Notes under the pieces: model-generated
What the model saw: only the letters and a program-made list of their open reading frames with translations
Told to the model about the DNA's origin: nothing
Database searches by the model: none
Program-made: the position numbers and the translations under genes
In this document: positions 34,400-43,500 of the stretch, piece by piece
How the letters are laid out: every line of letters begins with the position of its first letter
Position numbering within the stretch: position 1 is the first letter of the stretch
Assembly (NCBI GenBank): GCA_030654075.1
Contig: JAURYB010000153.1
Location: 1-47,166, forward strand
Length of the DNA stretch: 47,166 nucleotides
Direction of reading: 5' to 3'
From: Bacteroidales bacterium
Lineage (GTDB): Bacteria > Bacteroidota > Bacteroidia > Bacteroidales > UBA4417

Positions 34400-36427
34400 T
34401 TACAACTGTTTTAAAAATTCGATGAATGAATAGATACTCCGGGAAATTACCGGTAGACTTATAACTGCCAGGATAAAAAGCACGCCATACAAGATATAGA
34501 ATTGCAGTTTCCCGTTGTTCAGGAATAAAAAGCGGCCCATAAATGACTTATTGAGTTTCAACGGACTGTCAATCAGTAGTTTTTCAATTTCATCATAAGG
34601 ATGTGTATGATATTTTCCTTCGGAAGGAAACACACCGTGAATTTCCTCTTCATGTTTTCCAATCAGTAAAAACGGCGCGAACAGTTTACTGTAAGTTCGA
34701 ACAAAAGAGCCTGCAGTATATTGTATTTTGGGTGTTGGCGCAACATAGCCACATCCCCAGGTTGGGCCTGTTGAAATTTTATGACGGCGCATTACTAATC
34801 TCCGGATTATAAAAACACTGAGTATAAGCAGGATAAGAATCCATGATGCTAAACTTATTGGTTGAATAGCGTTAAAAGCATTGACCTGGGCAGGATTCAG
34901 ATCCAAAGAAACTGATCCCGTAAAAAGACTGACGGGTTGAGATAGCAAATTGATGAAATTCATAGGAAATAAGCCTATCAGCACAATGACAACAGCCAAA
35001 AGATACATCGGTAACAATTGTAAGAAAGGTACTTCCTTACATGAATGAGGTAGTTCACTTCTTGCAGAACCAAGGAAAACAACACCAAAAGCTTTTGTAA
35101 AACACAGCATAGCCAAACCACCAATCAAAGCCAATCCAGCTGTAGAAAAAATGGCAGCCAGCAACGGAAGCAATGATGCATCCGACAACCAATTGTAAAG
35201 TCCGGTATACATGATAAATTCCGAAACAAATCCATTAAACGGCGGAATTCCGCATATGGCAATGGCCGCGATCAGGAAGAGAGCTGCCGTTTGTGGCATT
35301 TTTTTTATTAATCCTCCCAGTTTCTCAACATCCATGGTATGTGTAGCCTGGTAAATATTTCCCGCCGCGTAAAACAACAAAGATTTGAAAAGCGAATGAT
35401 TTAATGTGTGTAATAAAGCACCGGCAAAACCGAGAGTGGATAATACCTGGTTTCCGGTACCGATTCCGATACAGCCAATCCCTATGCCAATTCCGATTAT
35501 GCCAATATTTTCAATGCTGTGATAAGCAAGCAGTTTTTTTAGGTTATGTTGAATGATAGCCAACATTACACCGTACAATCCGGAGATCAGCGAAACAATT
35601 AAAATTAGATATCCAACAGATGTGAAATCAGTTTTTACAACAAGCAACATCCTGAAAATTCCGAATATCCCGATTTTGATAATTACTCCCGACATCATTC
35701 CCGATACATGCGAAGGTGCAGCAGGATGAGCATACGGCAGCCATGTATGAAATGGAACAAATCCTGCTTTTATAGCAAATGCTATAAAAAATAAGATAAA
35801 TAACATAAAGGAAGCCGTTGCCGGGATGGATGCCGAATAAGCTGTAATTGCTGCAAAATCATAACTCCCGGTTTTGGAAGACACCCATATAAAGCCAATC
35901 ATCAGGAAGATGATGGAAAAATGGGCCTGAATCAGGTAATTGATGCCTGCTTTCAACGTTGCTATATGTTCATGCTCAAAAATAATCAGCAGGAAAGATG
36001 CAAGCGCCAGCATTTCCCATGCAATCAGAAAAACAAGGCTGTTCTGTATTACGCAAACACTCACAATTGCAGCGTGTTGAAACAGTAAGGATATGCTATG
36101 TAAGGTGAGATTGTTCGCCTGCCATTTATAGGCTTTCATGTAAAACAACCCGTAAAACCCACCTGTAACAAAAACAAGATTGATAATCAGCATAAACCAA
36201 CCCGACAACGCATCGATACGTATCGGAATAGTACCGGTAACATAACTTCCTGGAAAATTGAAACTTATTGCATCACCTTGCAGGCTTTGCACGGCCAGGT
36301 AACCCGAAATCAATGCATTAACAAATAGCAATGAAAATGCAGCAATCCCTTTTCCATTCACTTTTAAAAAAGGAATGAGCAGCGTACCAGCTAATGGCAC
36401 CAGGAGAAATGCTATTGCCAGGTTCAT
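34400..36427 (-). CDS. Antiporter-like membrane subunit, HyfB/HycC type, second copy
   Basis: 675 aa. Ion-channel residues are intact: Glu in AWEMLALASF, Lys in AFAIKAGFVPFHTWLPYAHP and Lys in SGVIIKIGIFGIFR. The C-terminal HyfB hallmark TWGCGYVAPTPKIQYTAGSF is present. Its ATG overlaps the TGA of the first copy in ATGA. It is a tandem paralogue of the preceding gene. Confidence 0.92.
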   Translation of the reverse strand: MNLAIAFLLVPLAGTLLIPFLKVNGKGIAAFSLLFVNALISGYLAVQSLQGDAISFNFPGSYVTGTIPIRIDALSGWFMLIINLVFVTGGFYGLFYMKAYKWQANNLTLHSISLLFQHAAIVSVCVIQNSLVFLIAWEMLALASFLLIIFEHEHIATLKAGINYLIQAHFSIIFLMIGFIWVSSKTGSYDFAAITAYSASIPATASFMLFILFFIAFAIKAGFVPFHTWLPYAHPAAPSHVSGMMSGVIIKIGIFGIFRMLLVVKTDFTSVGYLILIVSLISGLYGVMLAIIQHNLKKLLAYHSIENIGIIGIGIGIGCIGIGTGNQVLSTLGFAGALLHTLNHSLFKSLLFYAAGNIYQATHTMDVEKLGGLIKKMPQTAALFLIAAIAICGIPPFNGFVSEFIMYTGLYNWLSDASLLPLLAAIFSTAGLALIGGLAMLCFTKAFGVVFLGSARSELPHSCKEVPFLQLLPMYLLAVVIVLIGLFPMNFINLLSQPVSLFTGSVSLDLNPAQVNAFNAIQPISLASWILILLILSVFIIRRLVMRRHKISTGPTWGCGYVAPTPKIQYTAGSFVRTYSKLFAPFLLIGKHEEEIHGVFPSEGKYHTHPYDEIEKLLIDSPLKLNKSFMGRFLFLNNGKLQFYILYGVLFILAVISLPVISRSIYSFIEFLKQL

Positions 36428-38415
36428 GACACAAAGTTAAATACGGTGAGTATAAAAATGGCCAGGATAAAAACAATACCATATAACACATACGATTGTA
36501 TCCGGCCATTCTGGATAAAACTGAAATAATTTACCGAATAGTTCAACCGAGAAAGAACTGGATCAATCAGGTTACGTTCGATAAAATCATGATAATGTGA
36601 AACATAAGATCTTTTTTCCGGAAATATTTCACCAGGTTTTAACTCTTCGAAATGCTTATTTTCAATCAACAGAAAATTCAGGATTTTCCCCAGGGGCTTT
36701 GAGAATGATTTGCCCGTGTATTGAATCCTGCTTGTTGGAGCCGTATAGCCACAGCCCCAGGTTGCGTCAATTCGCTGTATGCGCTGCTTCATAACCAATG
36801 AACGAATAAGCCAAACCACAGTTACAACAGCAATCAGCAAAAATGAATACATGCTTATGCCCTGTATTGTGTTTGCGTATTCAATGATACCCGTCATATC
36901 AGCAGGTAAAGGATTCATCTGCATCAGCGCTGTTCCAATAATTTTAAGATAAAACTGGGGAATGAAGGCTACGCTTAGCATTATCGCAATTATAATATAT
37001 TGAGGTACAAGCATCAGCTTTGATACTTCGTGTGGTTTGTGCTCAAGTTTTGTACGTGGCTGGCCCAGAAACAGTACACCGAAGGTTTTGGTAAAAGTAA
37101 GTACCGACAATCCTCCGATAACACTCAAGCCAGCCAGTGACAATACGAAAAGCAGTATCTGGCTAAGGTTGTTGGAATGAATTCCTTCGATCAGGCCAAT
37201 ATAAATTATAAATTCTGAAACAAAACCATTGAAAGGCGGAAGTCCGCCAATGGCCACAGCACCAACAAGAAAAATTGCAGCTGTTTTGGGCATGGACTTA
37301 ATCAATCCGCCCAGGTGCTCCATATTCCGGGTATGGCATTGCTGAAATACTGATCCGGCTGAATAAAACAGCAAGGATTTAAACAAAGAATGATTCAAAA
37401 CATGCAACAGGGCTCCGCCAAATCCGAGGAAGTACATGATTGCCGATCCATTTCCAATCCCAATCATTCCAATGCCAATTCCCATACCGATAATCCCAAT
37501 ATTTTCTATAGTACAATAAGCCAGCATCCGTTTGAAATCACGGTGCACCGAGGCATTCAGAATTCCGTAAATACCCGTTAATACGGATAGTGAAAGGATA
37601 ATTTCACCTAAAAGGATAAAATCAGAATTCAGAAAAGTGATGATCCTGAATATGCCATAAATCCCAAGTTTTACAATTACTCCTGACATCACACCCGAAA
37701 TATGTGAAGGCGCTGCCGGATGAGCATGTGGCAACCAGCTATGCAAAGGAATAAATCCAGCCTTAAGTCCAAACCCGACGAAAAACACCAGGAACAGCCA
37801 GGTATTGTTGTTCGATTGAAAAAAGCTGCGGATGGCTTCGAAACTAAATGAACCGGTCGAACTATACACCCAGATAAATCCGATAGTGAGAAAAACCACA
37901 CTTATATGCATCTGAACCAGGTAGTTGATCCCGGCTTTCAGGGTTTGTGCATTATTATGATCGAAAATCACCAGCATCATCGATGTGAGCGACATCAGTT
38001 CCCAGGCCAGCAGAAAAGCGAAACCATTCTGAAGCATGCAAACCCATACCATTGAAAGATGAAACAGAATGTAAAGTGACCAGTGCAAAGTAAGTTTTGG
38101 TGCCGGGTTATTATAGACTTTCAGGTAGCCAATTCCATAAAATACGCCAGTTAAAGATGTAAAGTTTATAACCAGGATAAACCAGGCTGACAATCCATCT
38201 ATTCGGATGGCAATATCGCCCATAAAAGTTCCTGCGAATATGGACAATTCAACTATCTGCCCGCTCAGGGCGGGAAAAGCCAGCCATGAAGTTATCAGTG
38301 AATTGATCACTACAGCAAATGCAGCTGTATATGCTTTATAATTCGAAGGGACAAAAAACAACGCAAAGATGGCAAGCAGCGTAACGATCCAACTCACATT
38401 AACCATTTCCATCAT
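36424..38415 (-). CDS. Antiporter-like membrane subunit, HyfB/HycC type, first copy
   Basis: About 663 aa from the ATG at 38415 (MMEMVNVSW). The frame is open from a TTG at 38454, but a perfect -7 box covers 38452-38459, so the shorter form is preferred. Channel residues are Glu in AWELMSLTSM, Lys in GFGLKAGFIPLHSWLPHAHP and Lys in SGVIVKLGIYGIFR. The C-terminal TWGCGYTAPTSRIQYTGKSF is shared with its neighbour. First gene of the seven-gene minus-strand operon. Confidence 0.88.
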   Translation of the reverse strand: MMEMVNVSWIVTLLAIFALFFVPSNYKAYTAAFAVVINSLITSWLAFPALSGQIVELSIFAGTFMGDIAIRIDGLSAWFILVINFTSLTGVFYGIGYLKVYNNPAPKLTLHWSLYILFHLSMVWVCMLQNGFAFLLAWELMSLTSMMLVIFDHNNAQTLKAGINYLVQMHISVVFLTIGFIWVYSSTGSFSFEAIRSFFQSNNNTWLFLVFFVGFGLKAGFIPLHSWLPHAHPAAPSHISGVMSGVIVKLGIYGIFRIITFLNSDFILLGEIILSLSVLTGIYGILNASVHRDFKRMLAYCTIENIGIIGMGIGIGMIGIGNGSAIMYFLGFGGALLHVLNHSLFKSLLFYSAGSVFQQCHTRNMEHLGGLIKSMPKTAAIFLVGAVAIGGLPPFNGFVSEFIIYIGLIEGIHSNNLSQILLFVLSLAGLSVIGGLSVLTFTKTFGVLFLGQPRTKLEHKPHEVSKLMLVPQYIIIAIMLSVAFIPQFYLKIIGTALMQMNPLPADMTGIIEYANTIQGISMYSFLLIAVVTVVWLIRSLVMKQRIQRIDATWGCGYTAPTSRIQYTGKSFSKPLGKILNFLLIENKHFEELKPGEIFPEKRSYVSHYHDFIERNLIDPVLSRLNYSVNYFSFIQNGRIQSYVLYGIVFILAIFILTVFNFVS

Positions 38416-38451
38416 GACCGGTTGTTCTATGACCTTTTCAAAATATTCAAG

Positions 38452-38459
38452 CAAATTTA
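38452..38459 (-). promoter_or_regulatory. -7 box of the Ehr/Hyf-like operon
   Basis: On the minus strand the sequence is TAAATTTG, a perfect TAnnTTTG. A transcript starting near 38446 would leave about a 30 nt leader before the ATG at 38415. No clear -33 TTTG at normal spacing. Confidence 0.6.
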
Positions 38460-38852
38460 GGGAAAATATGCGGGCAGTAAGCCTGCAAATTAGAAAGTGT
38501 CGGTATAATCAATAAAATCAGTCAAATTCAAAATTTAGTTATAGTACAGATAAACAGACACTTGATATATCTACAACAGGTCATATGAAAAGATTGAATC
38601 GTGTTAAAAATATTGATTCCAGATACGATCCGGTGTTATAATTCAAAAGCCAAAAGGTAAAGGTTAAAGTAAAAGTAAAGGTTGGCAGTGAAATGAGGTC
38701 AACATATCTAAACTTAATCTTTACTTGTCGCTTCAGTCTAAGTTGACGAGTTACCCCAAACCCCGTGGGGGCTTAACGTTGACGAGCCATTTTTCATTTT
38801 TCACTTTTCACTTTTCACTTTTCACTTTAACCTTTGACCTTCCAGATTTCCT
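38455..38852. other. Divergent region between the Ehr/Hyf-like operon and tcdA
   Basis: About 430 bp between starts. It contains the operon promoter, a direct repeat TAAGTTGACGAG/TAACGTTGACGAG flanking CCCCGTGGGGG (38737-38786), and a TTTTTCA/CTTTTCA heptamer array at about 38800-38828. An open frame from 38725 passes through the array in frame with tcdA but looks non-coding. Confidence 0.65.
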
Positions 38853-38860
38853 TATCTTCG
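38853..38860 (+). promoter_or_regulatory. Candidate -7 box of tcdA
   Basis: TATCTTCG differs by one base from TAnnTTTG and lies 24 nt before the preferred tcdA ATG. TTTG occurs at 38833-38836, slightly closer than the usual -33 spacing. Confidence 0.5.
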
Positions 38861-38883
38861 CAAAATTAATTCCACAAATTCCA

Positions 38884-39621
38884 ATGCCAACAACCCACTG
38901 GCTTAGCCGTACCGAACTTCTGATCGGGAAAGAAAAACTTTCCGCTTTGCGCGACAAACATGTGCTTGTGGCTGGTTTGGGTGGTGTAGGCGCCATGGCA
39001 GCTGAACAAATCTGCCGCGCCGGTGTAGGAATAATGACTATTATTGATGGCGACACAGTTCACCGAAGCAACCGCAACCGCCAGCTTCCTGCATTGGTAA
39101 GCACTGAAGGGATTTCGAAGACTGAAGTGATGGCGAAACGGCTCCTGGATATCAATCCCGAGCTCAAACTTACAATTTTGAACGAGTATATAAAAGACGA
39201 ACGCACCCTGGAAATTCTGCAACAAGGCTACGATTATGTTGTGGATGCCATTGATACACTTTCGCCAAAAGTTTTCCTGCTTTATACGTGCGTGCAGTTA
39301 GGTTTGCCTGTAGTAAGCTCAATGGGCGCGGGTGGAAAGTTTGATCCTTCGCAGATTACTGTTGTAGATATTGATGATTCATACAATTGCAAATTGGCGT
39401 ATTATATGCGAAAACGACTTCATAAAATGGGCGTCTGGAAAGGCATTAAAGTAGTTTTTTCACCAGAGGTTGTTGAACGGAGTTCCGTAATTCTGCAGGA
39501 AGGCGAATCCAATAAAAAATCCAACGTTGGGACTATTTCGTATATGCCGGCATTGTTTGGGTGTTACTGCGCGTCGGTGGTAATCCGCGATTTAGTGTCT
39601 GCACACCCGACAGGTGTCTGA
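38884..39621 (+). CDS. tcdA: tRNA threonylcarbamoyladenosine dehydratase (TcdA/YgdL, E1-like)
   Basis: ATP-dependent enzyme that cyclises t6A37 of tRNAs to ct6A. The opening HWLSRTELLIGKEKLSALRDKHVLVAGLGGVGAMAAEQICRAGVG is diagnostic, with the nucleotide-binding GLGGVG. IIDGDTVHRSNRNRQLPA and the catalytic-region DAIDTLSPK follow. The start at 38884 gives 245 aa; the frame open from 38725 passes through a repeat array and adds 53 implausible residues. The 3' end lies in a 213 bp repeat: the last residues (VSAHPTGV) and the TGA stop come from the 30 nt hairpin element, so the original C-terminus may have been replaced. Confidence 0.9.
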   Translation: MPTTHWLSRTELLIGKEKLSALRDKHVLVAGLGGVGAMAAEQICRAGVGIMTIIDGDTVHRSNRNRQLPALVSTEGISKTEVMAKRLLDINPELKLTILNEYIKDERTLEILQQGYDYVVDAIDTLSPKVFLLYTCVQLGLPVVSSMGAGGKFDPSQITVVDIDDSYNCKLAYYMRKRLHKMGVWKGIKVVFSPEVVERSSVILQEGESNKKSNVGTISYMPALFGCYCASVVIRDLVSAHPTGV

Positions 39622-39807
39622 CACTGGAGCAAGTTAAAGAAGTTATTAGTTCCCTTCGGCTTCGCTCAGGGTAAAAATGGAAAATAGAAAATAGTCAGTA
39701 AATCCCGAAACTTTCGTTTTTCACTAACTATTCTCCGTTAATTATTTTCCATTTCCCGTGAACGACTGCGGCTGAAGGTGGGTGAGCAAAGCCGAACCCC
39801 CGAAGCC
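39595..39807 (+). repeat. 213 bp interspersed repeat, copy 1
   Basis: About 97% identical (7 differences by eye) to 46954-47166 in the same orientation. Order: 30 nt hairpin element (39595-39624), CCCTTCGGCTTCGCTCAGGG (39652-39671), then an imperfect foldback bounded by the 10 bp inverted repeat ATGGAAAATA (39677-39686) and TATTTTCCAT (39743-39752). It ends in GAACCCCCGAAGCC. It overlaps the last 27 nt of tcdA. Confidence 0.93.
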
Positions 39808-39823
39808 AGCCAAAGCAAACTAT

Positions 39824-40065
39824 TTTCTATTTTTTTATCCTGCCTTTAGTCCTAAGGAACCATTTTCTATTTCTCTTTTCCCTTTCCCCTTTTCTATTTC
39901 CCATTTTCTATTTTCCATTTTCTATTTTCTATTTTTCCCATTTTCCCATTTTCTATTTTTCCCATTTCCCATTTTCTATTTTTCCCATTTCCCATTTTCT
40001 ATTTTTCCCATTTTCTATTTTCTATTTTCTATTTTCCATTTCCCCAATTCCCCTTTTCCCAATTC
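39824..40065. repeat. Degenerate TATTTTC/CCCATTT array
   Basis: TATTTTC heptamers are mixed with TTTCCCA and TTTTCCC variants over about 240 bp; the period is less regular than in the other arrays. An ORF through it is an artefact. It is in the gap between tcdA and the small PID-CTERM-like gene. Confidence 0.8.
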
Positions 40066-40072
40066 CCTTTTT

Positions 40073-40103
40073 GTGTACCGACACCCTCCGGGTGCGCAGA
40101 CAC
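40073..40103. repeat. 30 nt hairpin element copy
   Basis: GTGT...CACCC-TCC-GGGTG...GACAC, with the loop changed to TCC but the stem kept. It directly follows the strong hairpin at 40107-40144 in minus-strand reading order. Confidence 0.8.
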
Positions 40104-40106
40104 AAA

Positions 40107-40144
40107 ATGTCCGAAATATTCCCACAAGAGAATATTTCGGACAT
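40107..40144 (-). terminator. Strong hairpin after the PID-CTERM-like gene
   Basis: ATGTCCGAAATATTC (40107-40121) and its exact complement at 40130-40144 form a perfect 15 bp stem with an 8-nt loop. On the minus strand it is followed by TTTTGTG. It lies about 24 nt after the stop of the 40168-40401 gene. Confidence 0.8.
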
Positions 40145-40167
40145 CACAAAAAAAACAAATTCAGGAT

Positions 40168-40401
40168 TTACCCAACTTCCTTTTCGCAGCGCACATCATA
40201 CACTTTTCGGCCGGCATAAGCTGAAGCTAGAGTTAGTAAAATAAATATTCCATTTCCAACCGGAGCACCTGCTCCAACAGGTGTATTTGTACCGGATGGT
40301 GCAGATCCATTGTTAGGATGCGGAGGCGCTTGAGCAACTATTATTATAGGTGCTATCAGTAGAAAAGCTGCAATAAGTGTTACAATCAAATTCCGTTTCA
40401 T
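40168..40401 (-). CDS. Small exported protein with PID-CTERM-like C-terminus
   Basis: 77 aa. Signal peptide MKRNLIVTLIAAFLLIAPIIIVAQ, a short Pro/Gly/Asn/Ser linker (PPHPNNGSAPSGTN), then APVGNGIFILLTLASAYAGRKVYD. The last segment resembles the Bacteroidota 'PID-CTERM' anchor (PIDGG-LLLL-AYG-KK-Y), with Pro-Val-Gly in place of Pro-Ile-Asp. After signal cleavage it would be a tiny protein held by one C-terminal helix. It is followed by a strong terminator and preceded by a T9SS cargo gene on the same strand. Role unknown. Confidence 0.7.
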   Translation of the reverse strand: MKRNLIVTLIAAFLLIAPIIIVAQAPPHPNNGSAPSGTNTPVGAGAPVGNGIFILLTLASAYAGRKVYDVRCEKEVG

Positions 40402-40518
40402 ATATTTTCGTTTTTAAAATCTTGTTTCTAAATAACAAAGCATGAAGATTGCCAGGAAAATTCTGCTTCAAAGTTCATTCGATTCTTGCTGATTTTTATT
40501 CTCCCAGTAATTTTTACA

Positions 40519-43500
40519 TTATTTAACAAACACCTTCCTTACAAGTGAATTATCCTTTGAAATTACTTTTACTATATAATTTCCGCTTACCGGCAAACCT
40601 ATTTCTGTTTTACCCTGTGCCTCTAATTTAGTTGCAATAAGTTGTCCTGCCAGATTATATATATAAATATCACCTCTAGCCTGGTCGGTAATATTTATAA
40701 CAACAGCTTTATGATTGGAGTAAACAGCGGATAATGATTTTTGGGGTTCTTTAACTGAAGTGAAAGATACAAAGTGCAGTATAAACCGAATTTCATTTTC
40801 GCCCGGTTCGAAATTAAACGTATATGCATTAGTAATAAGATCGGTTAAAATTCCGGTTTTCGTATCTTCGAGAATTGCATAAGAAATATTGCGTAAGTCG
40901 GTTGCAGTAAGGGTATACGTTCCTGCAGAATCAGAACGGATGCCCAGAGGGACAGAACCTGTTTCAGACTGCAAAGCATTAATTGCCAATGGGGTGCTGC
41001 CAAGTGTGTATACCTGCGCATTACCTGAAACTTCGGAAAAGAATTTATGCGCATCGTAGTTGCCATCAAATTCAGAAGTAGCATCCAGTGCAAACCTTAC
41101 AACGGCTTCATCCGTGAAACTGTTTCCCGATACCTGAAGCCGTATCAGATCGCTTATTCCTGAATTTTTATAGAAAGTTGTTGCAGTATGAACCCTGTCG
41201 GCATTAGCTATTGAAACCGCCCCACTGCTTTGTCCATCCGTTACCTGAACAAAGAAACCCTGGGCGGGAGCAATGTATTTTGAACTTGTACTTTCAGGAA
41301 CGCCAACCCCACTATTATAAATAGCCCATCCTGAGTTATTTTCAATATAAATGGCTGTATTTACATTTGTTTTTCCAACTAAATCCCAATCAAGAACAGA
41401 TGCGTAAGGATTTCCTATAAGGTTCCAGCCACGGTCTTCACCAGCAGCAGCGCGGGTAACATTAATCGCTGGCATTGCTCCGGTATTGAGCGGCCCGGCA
41501 TAACTTACTATACTACCACCGTAGCCTTTAGCAGTTTCTGACCACAACGCAAAGCCACGGGCAGGAGCAAGTGATAAATCAAGTGCAGGAACATCCACAA
41601 AACCACCGGTTTCGGTATGTTGCTGCAGGTACTTGGTTTCGAATAACGAGGATGTTAATCCCGAAACCGGCGATGAAATAAAATGCCATGCGTTTGCCGA
41701 CAAAAAGCTTTCGACGGTAGCATCAACACCGTTATTTTCAATTAAAGAACCATAACCGGATGGATTTGCTTTTACGATTAAACCTCCGGTTCCTGCCATA
41801 TTGGTAAGGGTTCCGCTTACAGTGAGTGTACCTGAATAATCAACGGTAAGCAGGCCATCGGTTTCGATGGTTAGGTTGGTAACTACGGCTGCTGTGCCGA
41901 TAACAGGATAGTTGGTTACGGCAGGGATGATAACTGTTTTATCCGAAGCAGGAACTACGTTTTCATTCCAGTTTTCAGGTTCGTTCCAATCTGTAGAAGT
42001 TGCCCCATTCCAGATATTGGCAGGTGTAGCACCCTGGTAACGCAGGTAAGGATAGCCGTTGTTGGTTGTTCCATTAATAGCCCAAACGCCGCTTGGTGAA
42101 AAATCCCAGCCAGTTGCAAGGAAAGTACCGACGGTTTTCATTTCGGCGGTGGTTTTGCCATGATCAAATAGCATACTGGCAGGTTGGCCGGTAGTTTCCA
42201 TATCAAAAAAGCTGTCTGAACTATTTGCATTGAATTCATACCTCCCAACTAATCCACCTGTGGAAGTATAGATGCTATTCCCATACGTAAGAAAACCAGT
42301 AGCAAAACTTTTTTGAATACTCACATCGCCATTTGCCCAACCAATAAGACCGCCGATATACTGGGTATAACCATTATCAGCAGCTGTTACAGCACCTGTA
42401 GCATAACAATTTGTCATTACGGAACTCCCATCGAAAGCGCCAACCAGGCCACCAACAAATTGCGGAGAAGTAGGCGTAGCATTGTTGACAGTACAAGTTG
42501 AATAACAACGGTTTATAGGAGCCGCTAAATGGCCAACAAGTCCGCCAACATAACTACCAAGACCACCAGATACAATAGATACCGCACCTGTTGCATAACA
42601 TTTATCCATCTGTATGGTAGTAGGTGTATTCCCCACACTCATAGAAGCAGCAAATGAACCAGCATACACATAACCTATAATATTAACATTGATTAGGCCT
42701 AGATTACTTATTATTCCGGTGGATACCACAGAAAAAAGTCCAACATAACCATTTGTAGGCCTGTTAATCGTTAAATTATTGATAGTATGTTCTTGCCCGT
42801 TGTACGAACCACGCAATTCATCAATGGGCATCCAGCCTTCTCCTGCCGCATAAACACCACCAAGATCAATATCGGCAGTTTGAATAAAATTACCATCCGT
42901 CATTGACATGGTAGTTGTGTAGTGCCTGACACAATTAAGTGCATCAGCATTTGCTACACGAAACGGATTACCGGTTGTGCCATCACCTATTGCAAATGCA
43001 GTATAAGTGGAAACTACAGCATTATATATACCTTCACTGTAATAGTTATTATTTACTGAATAAAATTTATAGTCATAATCGGTTGAAGAAGCTAAGTCTA
43101 TATTGGTGTAACTTGTTCCGCTTGAGTTATATACAACAACACCGCTACCAATGGTATTCCCGCCTATGTATGTCTGGCCTTGTGTAGGTTCAGTCCAAGA
43201 TTCATAGATATTTTTTCGTACAATCATTACATTGTGGCCTTGTTCATTTTTAATCCAGCTCAGATCAATGGAGGTGCTTGGGTTACTGCTGTTCTGCTGA
43301 GCCAATGCACTACCAACACCATTTATTACATCAACCTGAAAATAGTAAATTGGTTCTAACGTAGTTGCATTACTCCAGTCAATTGAGTTTGCATAATGAA
43401 ATGGATCGAAAGATTCACCTTTAGACCGGCCAGCAAAATACCAGTATCCAGCCTGTGTAAACCGGAAATTACCAAAATCGGATCGTACACGTTTATTACT

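Noticed and set aside
29606..38415. Calling the operon a formate hydrogenlyase or NiFe hydrogenase-4
   Set aside because: All four NiFe ligands and three of four proximal cluster ligands are missing, and no formate dehydrogenase or maturation gene is present.
39782..40219. 145 aa plus-strand ORF rich in Phe, Pro and Ser
   Set aside because: It is a translation of the degenerate TATTTTC array running into the end of the PID-CTERM-like gene on the other strand.
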